Assembly: GCA_947629515.1 (NCBI GenBank)
Contig: CANRDY010000007.1
Span: forward strand, 1 to 53,296
DNA length: 53,296 bases
Source of the DNA: an uncultured Clostridia bacterium
Lineage (GTDB): Bacteria; Bacillota; Clostridia; Christensenellales; Borkfalkiaceae
Direction of reading: 5' to 3'
Within the stretch, counting starts at the first letter, position 1, and each line of letters begins with the position of its first letter. The position numbers and the translations under genes are program-made. Shown here in pieces: positions 23,437 to 32,276 of this stretch. Under the pieces are notes generated by a model. It worked only from the letters and a program-made list of their open reading frames with translations, was not told where the DNA came from and did no database searches.

Positions 23437-24702
23437 ATGTTCGGAAAGAAAAAGGGCGCAAACGCAAACGCCGGGACCGCGGCGGCGGACGGCACACAAA
23501 AGAAAGGCGCAGAAAAAACCGCCGCCCAAAGGAACGGTAAAGAAAAGAAAATCGAGGAAAAGAACGGCGCAGAAAAGAACGGCGCAGAAAAGAACGCCAA
23601 AGAAAAAACCGCCAAAGAAAAGAAAGGCGCAGAAAAAAACGCCGCCGAAAAGAATGTAACTGAAACCGACGGCGATCGCGAAGAGACCGAACAGGAAGAG
23701 AAGAGGGTCATTCGCCACACGATAACCGCCGAAGAGGCGTTCACGCTCGCAAAGGACGTGTTCGACATACGCACGTTCCTCAAAAACGTATACGCCAACC
23801 GCGCCGTAATAGCGCGCAGGATCAACATAGTAACGCTGTGCGTAAGCTGTATTTTTACTCTATTATATGCGGCGTTCGTCATTTTCACGAGCCTGCACGG
23901 CAAGCTCGAACTGAGCACCGAAATAACGCTGTACGCGCTGTGCGGGGCGTTCGCGCTTATGACGATTATTCTCATCGTCGTCGCGCTGTGCGGCAACAAG
24001 GCGGGGGCGAAGAACGCCAAAAAGGTTCACACGTCGCTTGCGGTAATACGGCTCGTCGTCCGTCTCTTGTCGATAGCCGTCGCCATATCGGCGATATACC
24101 TCGCCGTTGCCGAAGAGGGGTACGACGCTTCGTCGTTTGCCGTCGACGTGCTATTGATAGTTTTTTCTGTATTCACGCTCATCATACAGTTCATTCCCCT
24201 TTTGTTCGGCGGAATAGGCAAGTTCGTGCGCTGGCTGCTTTCGCCCGTAAAGATAAAAATGCGTTTTCCCGCGGTCGCGCTCGAATGGTATCAGCTCAAC
24301 GCGCCTTTCAACAAAAAGGATAAGTCGGCTCGCAAGATATCCAAAAAATATTACGACGCAGTGGGAAATTTCCTCGACTCGCGGCTTCTTCCCGCCGTCG
24401 GCAACAAATACATAACGACCATCAAACCCGTGACCATTTTGAACCTCGCAGAGAGTTTCGGCGAAGAACGTCCCCTTGCCGAGGGCGTGTTGAAGAGCAT
24501 TTTCGCCTATGCCGAGGAGTGCGGGTACGTGGTGTTCAACCCCTGCCGCGACCTTGCCTTCGAGGGAAGCGTGGAAGAAGAGCCGAAGCAGAAAAAGACC
24601 ATGCGCGACAGATTTTTCTCGTTCGGCAAAAAGATAGGAATGTCGATGCTCGACAAGTATATAATTTCATCGACCGCCGCCACCGACGACGAGGATAAAT
24701 AA
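23437..24702 (+). CDS. Membrane protein with Lys/Glu/Ala repeat N-terminus
   Basis: The 421-residue protein has three parts. Residues 1-80 are a low-complexity charged tract with EKNGAEKNGAEKNAKEKTAK-type repeats. Residues about 120-270 contain four hydrophobic helices (VTLCVSCIFTLLYAAFVIF, LCGAFALMTIILIVVALC, LLSIAVAISAIYLAV, LIVFSVFTLIIQFIPLLF). A C-terminal cytoplasmic-looking domain follows (RKISKKYYDAVGNFLDSRLL; GYVVFNPCRDLAFEG). I do not recognise the family. AAGGAGG lies seven bases before the ATG. It follows the ABC-F gene by 87 bases and is probably co-transcribed. Confidence 0.75.
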   Translation: MFGKKKGANANAGTAAADGTQKKGAEKTAAQRNGKEKKIEEKNGAEKNGAEKNAKEKTAKEKKGAEKNAAEKNVTETDGDREETEQEEKRVIRHTITAEEAFTLAKDVFDIRTFLKNVYANRAVIARRINIVTLCVSCIFTLLYAAFVIFTSLHGKLELSTEITLYALCGAFALMTIILIVVALCGNKAGAKNAKKVHTSLAVIRLVVRLLSIAVAISAIYLAVAEEGYDASSFAVDVLLIVFSVFTLIIQFIPLLFGGIGKFVRWLLSPVKIKMRFPAVALEWYQLNAPFNKKDKSARKISKKYYDAVGNFLDSRLLPAVGNKYITTIKPVTILNLAESFGEERPLAEGVLKSIFAYAEECGYVVFNPCRDLAFEGSVEEEPKQKKTMRDRFFSFGKKIGMSMLDKYIISSTAATDDEDK

Positions 24703-24713
24703 TTATTAAGGTC

Positions 24714-24857
24714 AAATTTTTTTGCCAAAGGCAAAAAAGTGAAATTTTCACTTCGTGAAAGTGAAATTTGCGGCGTTCCGCCGCAAGTGAAATTTTTTTG
24801 CTGTCGCAAAAAAGTTGCGGTGAAAAGCGTGCGGCGGCGCAGTATCTGCGCCGCCGC
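24714..24857 (+). repeat. Array of hairpins joined by GTGAAATTT spacers, ending in a terminator
   Basis: Four successive hairpins occur: 24718-24738 (TTTTTTGCC/GGCAAAAAA), 24746-24760 (TTTCAC/GTGAAA), 24768-24786 (TTGCGGC/GCCGCAA) and 24794-24813 (TTTTTTGC/GCAAAAAA). They are separated by the recurring phrase AGTGAAATTT. A fifth, GCGGCGGCGCAG with its complement at 24831-24857 followed by GTTTT, is a good terminator for the upstream gene. Confidence 0.8.
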
Positions 24858-24863
24858 GTTTTA

Positions 24864-24977
24864 AATAATATCGGAGCAACATAAGCCACTGTCATTTCGA
24901 GCGATATGACACGCGCCATAGGCGCGGGATTGAGCGAGATAATCCCCCCGTGGTCCGTGCTTGCACTTTGAAACGCG
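24864..24977 (+). repeat. Dispersed repeat R1
   Basis: TAATATCGGAGCAACATAAG opens it and CACTTTGAAACGCG closes it. The inner stem is the short CGCGCCATAGGCGCG variant. No R2 follows. Nothing else is seen until the glyQS promoter at 25065. Confidence 0.88.
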
Positions 24978-25064
24978 TACCCAAAAAACCCTTGTTCCGT
25001 ATTGCTCTTTGAAACCGAAAACCCAATTCTAATAATCTGCACCTAACATATCCCCCGCAAACGC

Positions 25065-25093
25065 TTGACTTGATTTTATAAATAAAATAAAAT
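25065..25093 (+). promoter_or_regulatory. Promoter of the glycyl-tRNA synthetase gene
   Basis: TTGACT at 25065-25070 and TAAAAT at 25088-25093 are 17 bases apart. The leader of about 118 bases contains two short repeats of GTCGAAAAGTTCGCC or similar. It does not contain the T-box AGGGTGG block. Confidence 0.8.
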
Positions 25094-25217
25094 ATTGTGG
25101 TGGTCGAAAAGTTCGCCCCTGTCGGGCGATCGAAAAGTTCGCCTTTATAAGCGGTCGCAAAACCGCCCTCATTTTTTACGGCGCGCAAATCGGGCGCGGA
25201 CGAAAGGAGAAAATTTT

Positions 25218-26600
25218 ATGTCGGAAAAGAAAAGCCCCGTCACAATGGAAAAACTCGTCAACCTCTGCAAGGCAAGGGGGATAATCTTCCCCGGCAGCGA
25301 GATCTACGGCGGCATGGGCAACACGTGGGACTACGGTCCCGTGGGCGTGGAGATCAAGAACAACTTAAAAAGAGCGTGGTGGAAGAGGTTTGTGCAGGAG
25401 AGCGAAAACAGCTTCGGCGTCGACGCGGCGATCCTTATGAACTCGCGCGTGTGGGAAGCGAGCGGGCACACCACCTCGTTTTCCGATCCCAAAATGGACT
25501 GCAAGGAGTGCAAAAGCCGTCACCGCGCAGACAACCTCATCGAAAACCACTCAAAGGGCAAGGTCAACCCCGACCTTATGACCAACGACGAGATGGAAGC
25601 CTACATTCAAGAACACCATGTCTGCTGCCCCATTTGCGGCAAGTTCAACTGGACCAATATCCGCACGTTCAACCTTATGTTCGAAACCTCGCGCGGGGTC
25701 ACCGACGAGAGCCAGAACAAGATATATCTCCGTCCCGAAACGGCGCAGGGTGAGTTTGTCAACTTCCTCAACGTTCAGCGGACGACCCGCGCCAAAGTCC
25801 CGTTCGGCATTGCGCAGGTGGGCAAGGCGTTCAGAAACGAGATCACCCCGGGCAACTTCATTTTCAGAACCATAGAGTTCGAACAGATGGAACACCAATG
25901 GTTCTGCAAAGAGGGAACGGACGGGCAATATTACGAGGAATTCAAGAAAAAGGCTTACACCTTCCTCACCGATCTGGGCTTCGATCCCGAACACCTGCGA
26001 TTCAAGGATCACGACAAACTTGCGCACTATGCAAAAGCGGCGTGCGACATTCAGTATCTCTTCCCCATGGGGTGGTCGGAGCTCAACGGCATACACAACA
26101 GAACCGACTACGACCTTTCGAGGCATCAGGAGTTCTCGGGCAAGACCATGACCTATATCGACCCCGTGTCGGGAGAGAGGTATATCCCCTATGTAATCGA
26201 GTACTCGATAGGCGCGGACAGGCTTATGCTTGCCGTGCTTTCGGAAGCGTACGACGAGGAAACGCTCGACGACGGCGAGGTTCGCAACATTTTGAAACTT
26301 CACCCCGCGCTTGCGGCTTACAAGGCGGCAGTGCTGCCTCTGCAAAAGAACCTTTCCCCCAAAGCCGAGGAGATATGTGCAAAGCTCAAAAAGAAGTTTT
26401 CGATAACCTTTGATTCGGCGGGGTCTATCGGCAAGCGGTATCGCAGACAGGACGAGATAGGCACGCCCCTTTGCATAACGGTGGACTTCGAAACGCTCGA
26501 AAACGGCACCGTCACCGTGCGCGATCGCGACACCATGCAGCAAATACGCCTGCCCATCGACGAGCTTGAAAGTTATATTTCAAAAGCCATCGAGTTCTGA
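25218..26600 (+). CDS. glyQS: Glycyl-tRNA synthetase (dimeric, single-chain type)
   Basis: The 460-residue class II synthetase is of the eukaryotic/Gram-positive single-chain type, not the alpha/beta type. It has LCKARGIIFPGSEIYGGMGN, DYGPVGVEIKNNLKRAWW and the motif 2 region VGKAFRNEITPGNFIFRTIE. The C-terminal anticodon domain is near 350-455. CPICGKFNW, together with CKECKSRH, could form the small zinc site. AAAGGAG lies ten bases before the ATG. It charges tRNA-Gly. Confidence 0.97.
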   Translation: MSEKKSPVTMEKLVNLCKARGIIFPGSEIYGGMGNTWDYGPVGVEIKNNLKRAWWKRFVQESENSFGVDAAILMNSRVWEASGHTTSFSDPKMDCKECKSRHRADNLIENHSKGKVNPDLMTNDEMEAYIQEHHVCCPICGKFNWTNIRTFNLMFETSRGVTDESQNKIYLRPETAQGEFVNFLNVQRTTRAKVPFGIAQVGKAFRNEITPGNFIFRTIEFEQMEHQWFCKEGTDGQYYEEFKKKAYTFLTDLGFDPEHLRFKDHDKLAHYAKAACDIQYLFPMGWSELNGIHNRTDYDLSRHQEFSGKTMTYIDPVSGERYIPYVIEYSIGADRLMLAVLSEAYDEETLDDGEVRNILKLHPALAAYKAAVLPLQKNLSPKAEEICAKLKKKFSITFDSAGSIGKRYRRQDEIGTPLCITVDFETLENGTVTVRDRDTMQQIRLPIDELESYISKAIEF

Positions 26601-26640
26601 ACGGAGTAGTACTGTTGAGAAACCTTGAATATGTATATAT

Positions 26641-26787
26641 GCGCGCGGGCGTTCCAACGCCCGCGCGCACATTATCGGAGCAACATAAGGCACTGTCATT
26701 TCGAACGCTATGAGACCCGCGCATAAATGCGCGGGCGATTAAGTGAGAGAATCCCCCCGTGGTCTGCTCGGGGCACTTTGAAACGCT
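26641..26787 (+). repeat. GC hairpin followed by dispersed repeat R1
   Basis: The hairpin at 26641-26668 (GCGCGCGGGCGTT/AACGCCCGCGCGC) may also terminate glyQS. R1 (26670-26787) follows with GGAGCAACATAAGGCACTG and the CCCGCGCATAAATGCGCGGG stem, and ends CACTTTGAAACGC. The GGTCTGCTCGGGG variant is shared with the copy at 36506. Confidence 0.85.
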
Positions 26788-26844
26788 AACCCAAAAAGCA
26801 ATCATTTAATTAAGCGTTCTTGTGCGGTACTGCTGTGAACCCCC

Positions 26845-26989
26845 ACCTTTAATTCCTCCCCCTTGTAATTTCTCCTCCCCATATTCCCTCCCCTTTTTCA
26901 AGGGGGAGGGGAGGGTAGGGGTTTTTCCAAATATTATCGTCACACATTATTGCACTTTACCGCGCGCGGGCGTTCCAACGCCCGCGCGC
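26845..26989 (+). repeat. R3-like inverted repeat and second copy of the GC hairpin
   Basis: ATTCCTCCCCCTTG and then CCTCCCC...GGGGAGG (26886-26917) form an R3-type hairpin. 26962-26989 repeats the 28 bases of 26641-26668 exactly. Confidence 0.75.
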
Positions 26990-27055
26990 ACAAATTTTGC
27001 CCGTTTGCAATTAAATCTCAATTTAATAAAATTTATAAAATATGCGGTCAAAAGG

Positions 27056-27085
27056 TTTACTGTTTGCCCGAGGATATGTTATAAT
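27056..27085 (+). promoter_or_regulatory. Promoter of fhs
   Basis: TTTACT at 27056-27061 and TATAAT at 27080-27085 are 18 bases apart. The leader is short and carries AAGGTGGT before the ATG at 27116. Confidence 0.78.
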
Positions 27086-27115
27086 AAATCAAAAGATTTA
27101 TTAAGGTGGTCGTAA

Positions 27116-28780
27116 ATGCTGTCGGATATCGAAATTGCTGAAAGCTGCAAAATGCGCGACGTGCGCGAGATCGCACAAAAATTAGGACTTACCGAGGACG
27201 ACCTCGAACTCTACGGCAAGTACAAAGCCAAGATAAATCTTAAAAAATTCGATCCCAAGGCAAAGCTGGTGCTCGTAACCGCTATCAACCCCACCGCCGG
27301 CGGCGAGGGCAAAACGACCGTTTCGATAGGTCTTGCCGACGGCATGAGCCGTTTGGGAAAAAAGGTCTGCCTCGCTCTTCGCGAGCCGTCGCTCGGACCC
27401 GTGTTCGGCATAAAAGGCGGCGCGGCGGGAGGGGGGTATGCGCAGGTCGTTCCCATGGCGGACATAAATCTGCACTTCACGGGCGACCTTCACGCCATAA
27501 CTGCGGCGAACAACCTGCTGTGCGCCATGACAGACAACCACCTTCTTCGCGGCAACGCCCTCAAAATAAAGGAAGTTTATTTCCACCGTTGCATGGACAT
27601 GAACGACCGCGCTTTGCGTGAACTTACGATAAAGAACAACGCGGGGACTATGAAGGGCTGTGAAAGCTACGAACGCGCCGAGAGCTTCGAAATTACCGCC
27701 GCAAGCGAGGTCATGGCGGTTTTATGTCTTTCGCGCGACCTTTCCGACCTCAAAGCAAGAATAGGCAATATAGTTGTTGGAATATCCGAAAGCGGGGAAT
27801 ATATCCGCGCCCGCGACCTTAAAGCCGAGGGCGCTATGGCAACCCTCTTAAAGGACGCCATAAACCCCAACCTCGTGCAGACCCTCGAGGGCACGCCCGC
27901 CATAGTTCACGGCGGACCTTTCGCCAATATCGCGCACGGCTGCAACTCGGTTCGCGCCACATATGCGGCGATGAGCCTTGCCGACTACGCCGTTACGGAA
28001 GCGGGCTTCGGCGCGGACTTAGGGGCTGAAAAGTTCCTCGACGCCAAGTGCAGAATAGCAGGCATACAGCCGAACTGCGTGGTCGTGGTCGCAACCGTAA
28101 AGGCGTTGAAACTGCACGGCGGCGCAGACAAAGCCGAGCTTTCAACCGAGAATATCCCCGCGCTCAAAAGGGGTATCCCCAATCTTTTGAAGCATATCGA
28201 AAACATAACCAATGTCTATAAAAAGCCCGTAATAGTCGCCATGAACCGATTTGCGACCGATACCCCCGCCGAGATCGATGCAGTGCTTGAAGCGTGCGGG
28301 GAAGTCGGCGCGAAAGCCGTGTTCACCGACGTGTTCTTAAAGGGCGGCGAGGGCGGCAAAGAGCTTGCCGCCGCCGTGTGCGAAGCGTGCGAAGAGAAGT
28401 CCGAACTGCACTACGCATACGACCTCAACGATTCCATAACCAAAAAAATCACCGACATAGCCACCAAAATATACGGCGCGGACGGCGTGGAGTTCTCGCC
28501 CTTAGCCTCGCGCAAGATAGAGGAGATAGAGAATAAGGGTATAAAGGGAACGCCCGTCATCATCGCCAAAACACAATATTCGCTTTCGGACGATCCCAAA
28601 AAGACGGCGCGCCCGACGGGTTTCACCGTGCATGTGCGCGATGTTGTGTATAAGGGCGGCGCGGGGTTTGTCGTAGCCGTCGCGGGCGACATAATGCTTA
28701 TGCCGGGACTTTCGAAGTCCCCTTGCGCGGAGAGAATCGATATTGATGGTGTGAGCGGGCGCATAGTCGGCTTGTCTTAA
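27116..28780 (+). CDS. fhs: Formate--tetrahydrofolate ligase
   Basis: The 554-residue protein is a full-length formyl-THF synthetase. It has the nucleotide-binding P-loop NPTAGGEGKTTVSIGLADG, the following REPSLGPVFGIKGGAAGGGY, and family blocks DLHAITAANNLL and YTAKTQYSLSDDP-like AKTQYSLSDDPKKTA. It ligates formate to tetrahydrofolate with ATP, feeding one-carbon metabolism (purines, and the Wood-Ljungdahl methyl branch in acetogens). It stands alone here, so acetogenesis cannot be inferred. Confidence 0.97.
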   Translation: MLSDIEIAESCKMRDVREIAQKLGLTEDDLELYGKYKAKINLKKFDPKAKLVLVTAINPTAGGEGKTTVSIGLADGMSRLGKKVCLALREPSLGPVFGIKGGAAGGGYAQVVPMADINLHFTGDLHAITAANNLLCAMTDNHLLRGNALKIKEVYFHRCMDMNDRALRELTIKNNAGTMKGCESYERAESFEITAASEVMAVLCLSRDLSDLKARIGNIVVGISESGEYIRARDLKAEGAMATLLKDAINPNLVQTLEGTPAIVHGGPFANIAHGCNSVRATYAAMSLADYAVTEAGFGADLGAEKFLDAKCRIAGIQPNCVVVVATVKALKLHGGADKAELSTENIPALKRGIPNLLKHIENITNVYKKPVIVAMNRFATDTPAEIDAVLEACGEVGAKAVFTDVFLKGGEGGKELAAAVCEACEEKSELHYAYDLNDSITKKITDIATKIYGADGVEFSPLASRKIEEIENKGIKGTPVIIAKTQYSLSDDPKKTARPTGFTVHVRDVVYKGGAGFVVAVAGDIMLMPGLSKSPCAERIDIDGVSGRIVGLS

Positions 28781-28934
28781 CTCCCGTTAAACTTCGTATA
28801 TGCGTCGCATAACTTTGTCGCGTTCCGCTTTTGCTCGGTCACGTACTTCTGTGTACGCTCCCTCGCAAACTGCTCGCGCTCCTCGTTCTGCTCGCATCTC
28901 CGAAGTTTCTAACTTCGTTCGGGCTACTGCTTCG
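28781..28934 (+). repeat. Dispersed repeat R4
   Basis: It begins directly after the fhs stop with CTCCCGTTAAACTTCGTATA. It contains CACGTACTTCTGTGTACGCTCC, CTCCTCGTTCTGCTCGCATC and the hairpin GAAGTTTCTAACTTC. It shares order and small stems with 32277-32511 and 48601-48820. Confidence 0.85.
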
Positions 28935-29122
28935 CTCCCTCGCCCATTCGCGCCCCTTCGTTCACGAGGGGGAGCTGTCCGCGAACGCGGACTGAGGGGG
29001 TATGTTCCAAATAATATCGGAGCACATTAAGCCACTGTCATTTCGAGCGATATGACGCGCGCCAAAGGCGCGGGATTGAGCGAGATAATCCCCCGTGGTC
29101 CGTGCTTGCCCTTTGAAACGCG
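28935..29122 (+). repeat. Dispersed repeats R3 then R1
   Basis: R3 (28935-29009) reads GCCCATTCGCGCCCC to GGACTGAGGGGGTATG. R1 (29010-29122) follows with ATCGGAGCACATTAAGCC, the short GCGCCAAAGGCGC inner stem and CTTTGAAACGCG. The remaining 86 bases before glnS hold an inverted repeat at 29154-29172 (TTTTTACC/GGTAAAAA) and no clear promoter. Confidence 0.85.
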
Positions 29123-29208
29123 AACCCATTTCCAAAATAATCTCCACCACAACTTTTTACCGTAGGTAAAAACATCTTATCGGGGCTTCCCCCAAACCAA
29201 ACACTCAT

Positions 29209-30876
29209 ATGAAACAATTACCCGAAGCAACCAACTTTATCGAACAAATCATCAACGACGAACTTTCGGCGGGCAAATTCGAAAGCACGGGCAACAAAAT
29301 AGCCGTGCGCTTCCCGCCCGAGCCGAACGGCTATCTGCACATCGGTCACATCAAGGCAATGTGCATAAACTTCGGCGTTAAGGATCGCTATCACGGCACG
29401 CTTAACCTCAGAATGGACGACACCAACCCCGCCAAAGAGGACTACGAGTACGTCGATTCCATAGTCGAAGCCATAAAATGGTTGGGGTTCGAATACGATA
29501 AACTCGTGTTCGCCTCCGACTATTACGATAAACTCTACGAGATAGCCGAAAAGTATATAATGGACGGTAACGCCTACGTGTGCGACCTTTCCGCCGAGCA
29601 AATCACCGCCACCCGCGGCACGCTCACCGAGGCGGGAACGCCCTCGCCATATCGCAACCGCACCAAAGAGGAGAACCTCAAACTCTTCCGCGAGATGAAA
29701 GCGGGGATATACCCCGACGGTTCAAAGGTTCTCCGTGCAAAAATAGATATGTCGTCGCCCAACCTCAACATGCGCGACCCCGTCATCTACCGCATAGCGC
29801 ACGTGCCCCATTACCGCACGGGCGACAAGTGGTGCATTTATCCTATGTACGACTTCGCTCACCCCTTGTCCGACGCCATTGAGGGCATAACGCACTCGCT
29901 GTGTTCGCTCGAATTCGAAAACCACCGTCCGCTCTACGATTGGGTCATCGAAAAGGCGGGCTTTCCCGCGCCCGTACCCCGTCAGATAGAGTTCGCCCGC
30001 CTCAACATAACCAATATGCTTATGAGCAAACGCTACCTCAAAAAGCTGGTAGACGAGGGCTTTGTCCGCGGTTGGGACGATCCGCGCATGCCCACCGTTA
30101 TGGGCTTGAAGAACCGCGGCGTTCCCCCCGAGGCGCTCAAAAAATTCTGCGCCGACGTGGGCGTTGCAAAGGCATATTCCATAGTAAATCAGGCTCAGCT
30201 CGACAGCTGCATACGCGACAACCTCAACGAGAATGCCGAACGCGCAATGGCGGTTATAAATCCCCTCAAACTGACAATAACCAATTACGAGGGCGAAGAG
30301 GAGCTTCAATTCGAAAAGAACCCCGCCAAAGACGGCGCGGGCGAACGCCCCGTCAGGTTCACGGGCAGCGTATATATAGAAAAGGACGACTTTTCGCTCG
30401 ATCCTCCCCCCAAATACAAACGCCTGCAAAAGGGCGGCTTCGTGCGCCTTAAAGCGGCGTACATCGTGCGTTGCGACGAGGTGATTACAGACGAAAACGG
30501 ACAGCCGTGCGAGCTTAAATGCACGTACTTCTCCGAAACGCGGAGCGGAAGCGGCGTTCAGTCCGAGATAAAGGCAAAGGGCGTAATTCAGTGGGTCGAC
30601 TGCAAGTACGGGCGCGACGCCGAGTTCAGACAGTACGAACCCTTGCTCACCGACGAAAAGTACCCCGATCAGGACTACGCCGAGCGGCTCAACATGAACA
30701 GCGAGAGAATTTTTATGGGCAAAGCCGAACCCGCGCTTGCGGAATGTGAAGATGGAAAGGCGTTCCAGCTCATGCGCACGGGCTACTATAAAAAGGTAAC
30801 CGAGACCGCTCCCGACGGCACGTCAAAACTTATCCTCTCCGAAATAGTGTCGTTAAAAGACAACTTCAACAAGTAA
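29209..30876 (+). CDS. glnS: Glutaminyl-tRNA synthetase
   Basis: The 555-residue class I synthetase has the HIGH motif as FPPEPNGYLHIGHIKAM and the KMSKS-equivalent as MLMSKRYLKKLV. LNLRMDDTNPAKE marks it as GlnRS/GluRS subclass, and the two-barrel anticodon domain (about 340-540) marks it as GlnRS. It charges tRNA-Gln directly, so this organism need not rely only on GatCAB amidation. No ribosome site is visible before ATG 29209, which follows a palindrome at 29154-29172. Confidence 0.95.
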   Translation: MKQLPEATNFIEQIINDELSAGKFESTGNKIAVRFPPEPNGYLHIGHIKAMCINFGVKDRYHGTLNLRMDDTNPAKEDYEYVDSIVEAIKWLGFEYDKLVFASDYYDKLYEIAEKYIMDGNAYVCDLSAEQITATRGTLTEAGTPSPYRNRTKEENLKLFREMKAGIYPDGSKVLRAKIDMSSPNLNMRDPVIYRIAHVPHYRTGDKWCIYPMYDFAHPLSDAIEGITHSLCSLEFENHRPLYDWVIEKAGFPAPVPRQIEFARLNITNMLMSKRYLKKLVDEGFVRGWDDPRMPTVMGLKNRGVPPEALKKFCADVGVAKAYSIVNQAQLDSCIRDNLNENAERAMAVINPLKLTITNYEGEEELQFEKNPAKDGAGERPVRFTGSVYIEKDDFSLDPPPKYKRLQKGGFVRLKAAYIVRCDEVITDENGQPCELKCTYFSETRSGSGVQSEIKAKGVIQWVDCKYGRDAEFRQYEPLLTDEKYPDQDYAERLNMNSERIFMGKAEPALAECEDGKAFQLMRTGYYKKVTETAPDGTSKLILSEIVSLKDNFNK

Positions 30877-30879
30877 CAC

Positions 30880-31114
30880 TTAAATAATATCGGAGTAACT
30901 TATGGCACTGTCATTTCGAGGGATATGACACGCGCCGTAGGCGCGGGATTGAGCGAGAGAATTTCTCGCGCGGCGTAAGGAACGCCGCCGCGCTCGGTCA
31001 CCGTTTGCGCGGGACGTATGCGCAAACTCATCTCGTGCGGCAAAACAGCGGGTGTCCGCTGTTTTGAGAACACCGCACTCGACCCCGTGGTCTGTGCTTG
31101 CACTTTGAAACGCG
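30880..31114 (+). repeat. Dispersed repeat R1 with a large insert
   Basis: The ends are those of R1 (AATATCGGAGTAACTTATGG and CACTTTGAAACGCGTT). The middle is replaced by about 115 extra bases made of nested stems, for example CGGCGTAAGGAACGCCG, GCGCAAACTC and AAAACAGCGGGTGTCCGCTG. It shows that the centre of R1 is exchangeable. Confidence 0.82.
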
Positions 31115-31196
31115 TTACTATTTTAAAAATAATTATCACCTCAAAATAATCACCTCACACATCAAATCAAAATCATATAAACGGAGGAACCGTTTT

Positions 31197-32276
31197 TTGG
31201 ATATATTGGGAATTATATTGGTTTGCGCCATAATCGCAAGCACATTGGCGGGGCTGGCGGTAGGGCTTGTAAAGGGCTTTACGCGCGTTGCCACGTGGGG
31301 CGGGGAGTTCTTGCTGTCCGCCGTAATGACAATGCTCGTCGGTCTGATCGCAAAGAGCGCGGGCGTCAGCGCGGGAGTGGGCGGCATAACGGTAATAGTC
31401 TGCGCCATACTCTTCGTAATAGCCTTTTTGGGGCTTTCGAACCTTCTGACCAACCTGTTTGAAAAGAGCCTCGAACGGCGCGCCGACAACCTGCGCACCC
31501 CCGGGGCGACGGGCGTTTTCAACCGACTCTTCGGCGGGTTCACGGTAGCGGCAAAGGGGCTTGTGCTTTCGTCGGCGATAGTGCTGTTTGTGCTTACCGC
31601 GCTCGATCTTTCGCGCGTTTCCGCCATATATCCGCCTTTGGACGAAATTCTGGCGGGCACGATCTTCACTTGGTTAAAGCCGAGTATCTTCGATTTCTTC
31701 ATAGTCGCCATGATATTTATGGCTATCCGCGAGGGCTACACAAGCGGAATTTCCTCTGCCGTATGGGGAATAATCGTTTGCGCCATGATAGTGGGAGCGG
31801 GCTTCGGCGCGTATAACGTCGTCTATCAAACGACCCTTTTCAACGGCGCGGCGGAATCTCTTGCCGCACACCTTTCAGAACCGCTTGCCTCGGTAGAGGG
31901 AATGTTGAGCGGTATGCAGATGGGAATGATCGACGTCGCAAAGTGGATAATAACGGCGGGCGTGTTCCTTGTTTTCCTTGTAGCGGTAATACTTATCGCC
32001 GTGTTCGTACCCAGAATTTTGAACATAGCGCGCAGGGGCAAGACCTTCTACGTCATCGACGGCATACTCGGCGCGACAGTGGTTTTGTTGCTGGTGCTTG
32101 CCATACTGCTGTTTGTGGGCAACACGCTCTGGCAGTTTGCCGACATGGAGTTTATGTCGTGTTTCAACACCTATTTCGGCGGCAGCACTGTGGGGATATA
32201 CTTCTACACGAACAATGTCATCGCCGAGCTGGGCGGTGGGTTTGTAATTGCGCCGTTGCGCCAATTCTTCGTTTAA
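31197..32276 (+). CDS. CvpA-like multi-pass membrane protein
   Basis: The 359-residue protein starts with TTG, nine bases after GGAGG (31183-31187). The larger frame to 31098 is repeat sequence. Its N-terminal 150 residues match CvpA/colicin V production-type proteins: ILVCAIIASTLAGLAVGLVK, then a long helix and SNLLTNLFEKSLERRADNLR. Six to eight hydrophobic helices are visible, with the last near 305-325. CvpA proteins are inner-membrane proteins with poorly defined roles in envelope homeostasis. It stands alone, flanked by R1 and R4 repeats. Confidence 0.75.
   Translation: MDILGIILVCAIIASTLAGLAVGLVKGFTRVATWGGEFLLSAVMTMLVGLIAKSAGVSAGVGGITVIVCAILFVIAFLGLSNLLTNLFEKSLERRADNLRTPGATGVFNRLFGGFTVAAKGLVLSSAIVLFVLTALDLSRVSAIYPPLDEILAGTIFTWLKPSIFDFFIVAMIFMAIREGYTSGISSAVWGIIVCAMIVGAGFGAYNVVYQTTLFNGAAESLAAHLSEPLASVEGMLSGMQMGMIDVAKWIITAGVFLVFLVAVILIAVFVPRILNIARRGKTFYVIDGILGATVVLLLVLAILLFVGNTLWQFADMEFMSCFNTYFGGSTVGIYFYTNNVIAELGGGFVIAPLRQFFV

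Noticed and set aside
25094-25217. T-box leader before glyQS
   Set aside because: The leader is too short and lacks the AGGGTGG block and a terminator/antiterminator pair.
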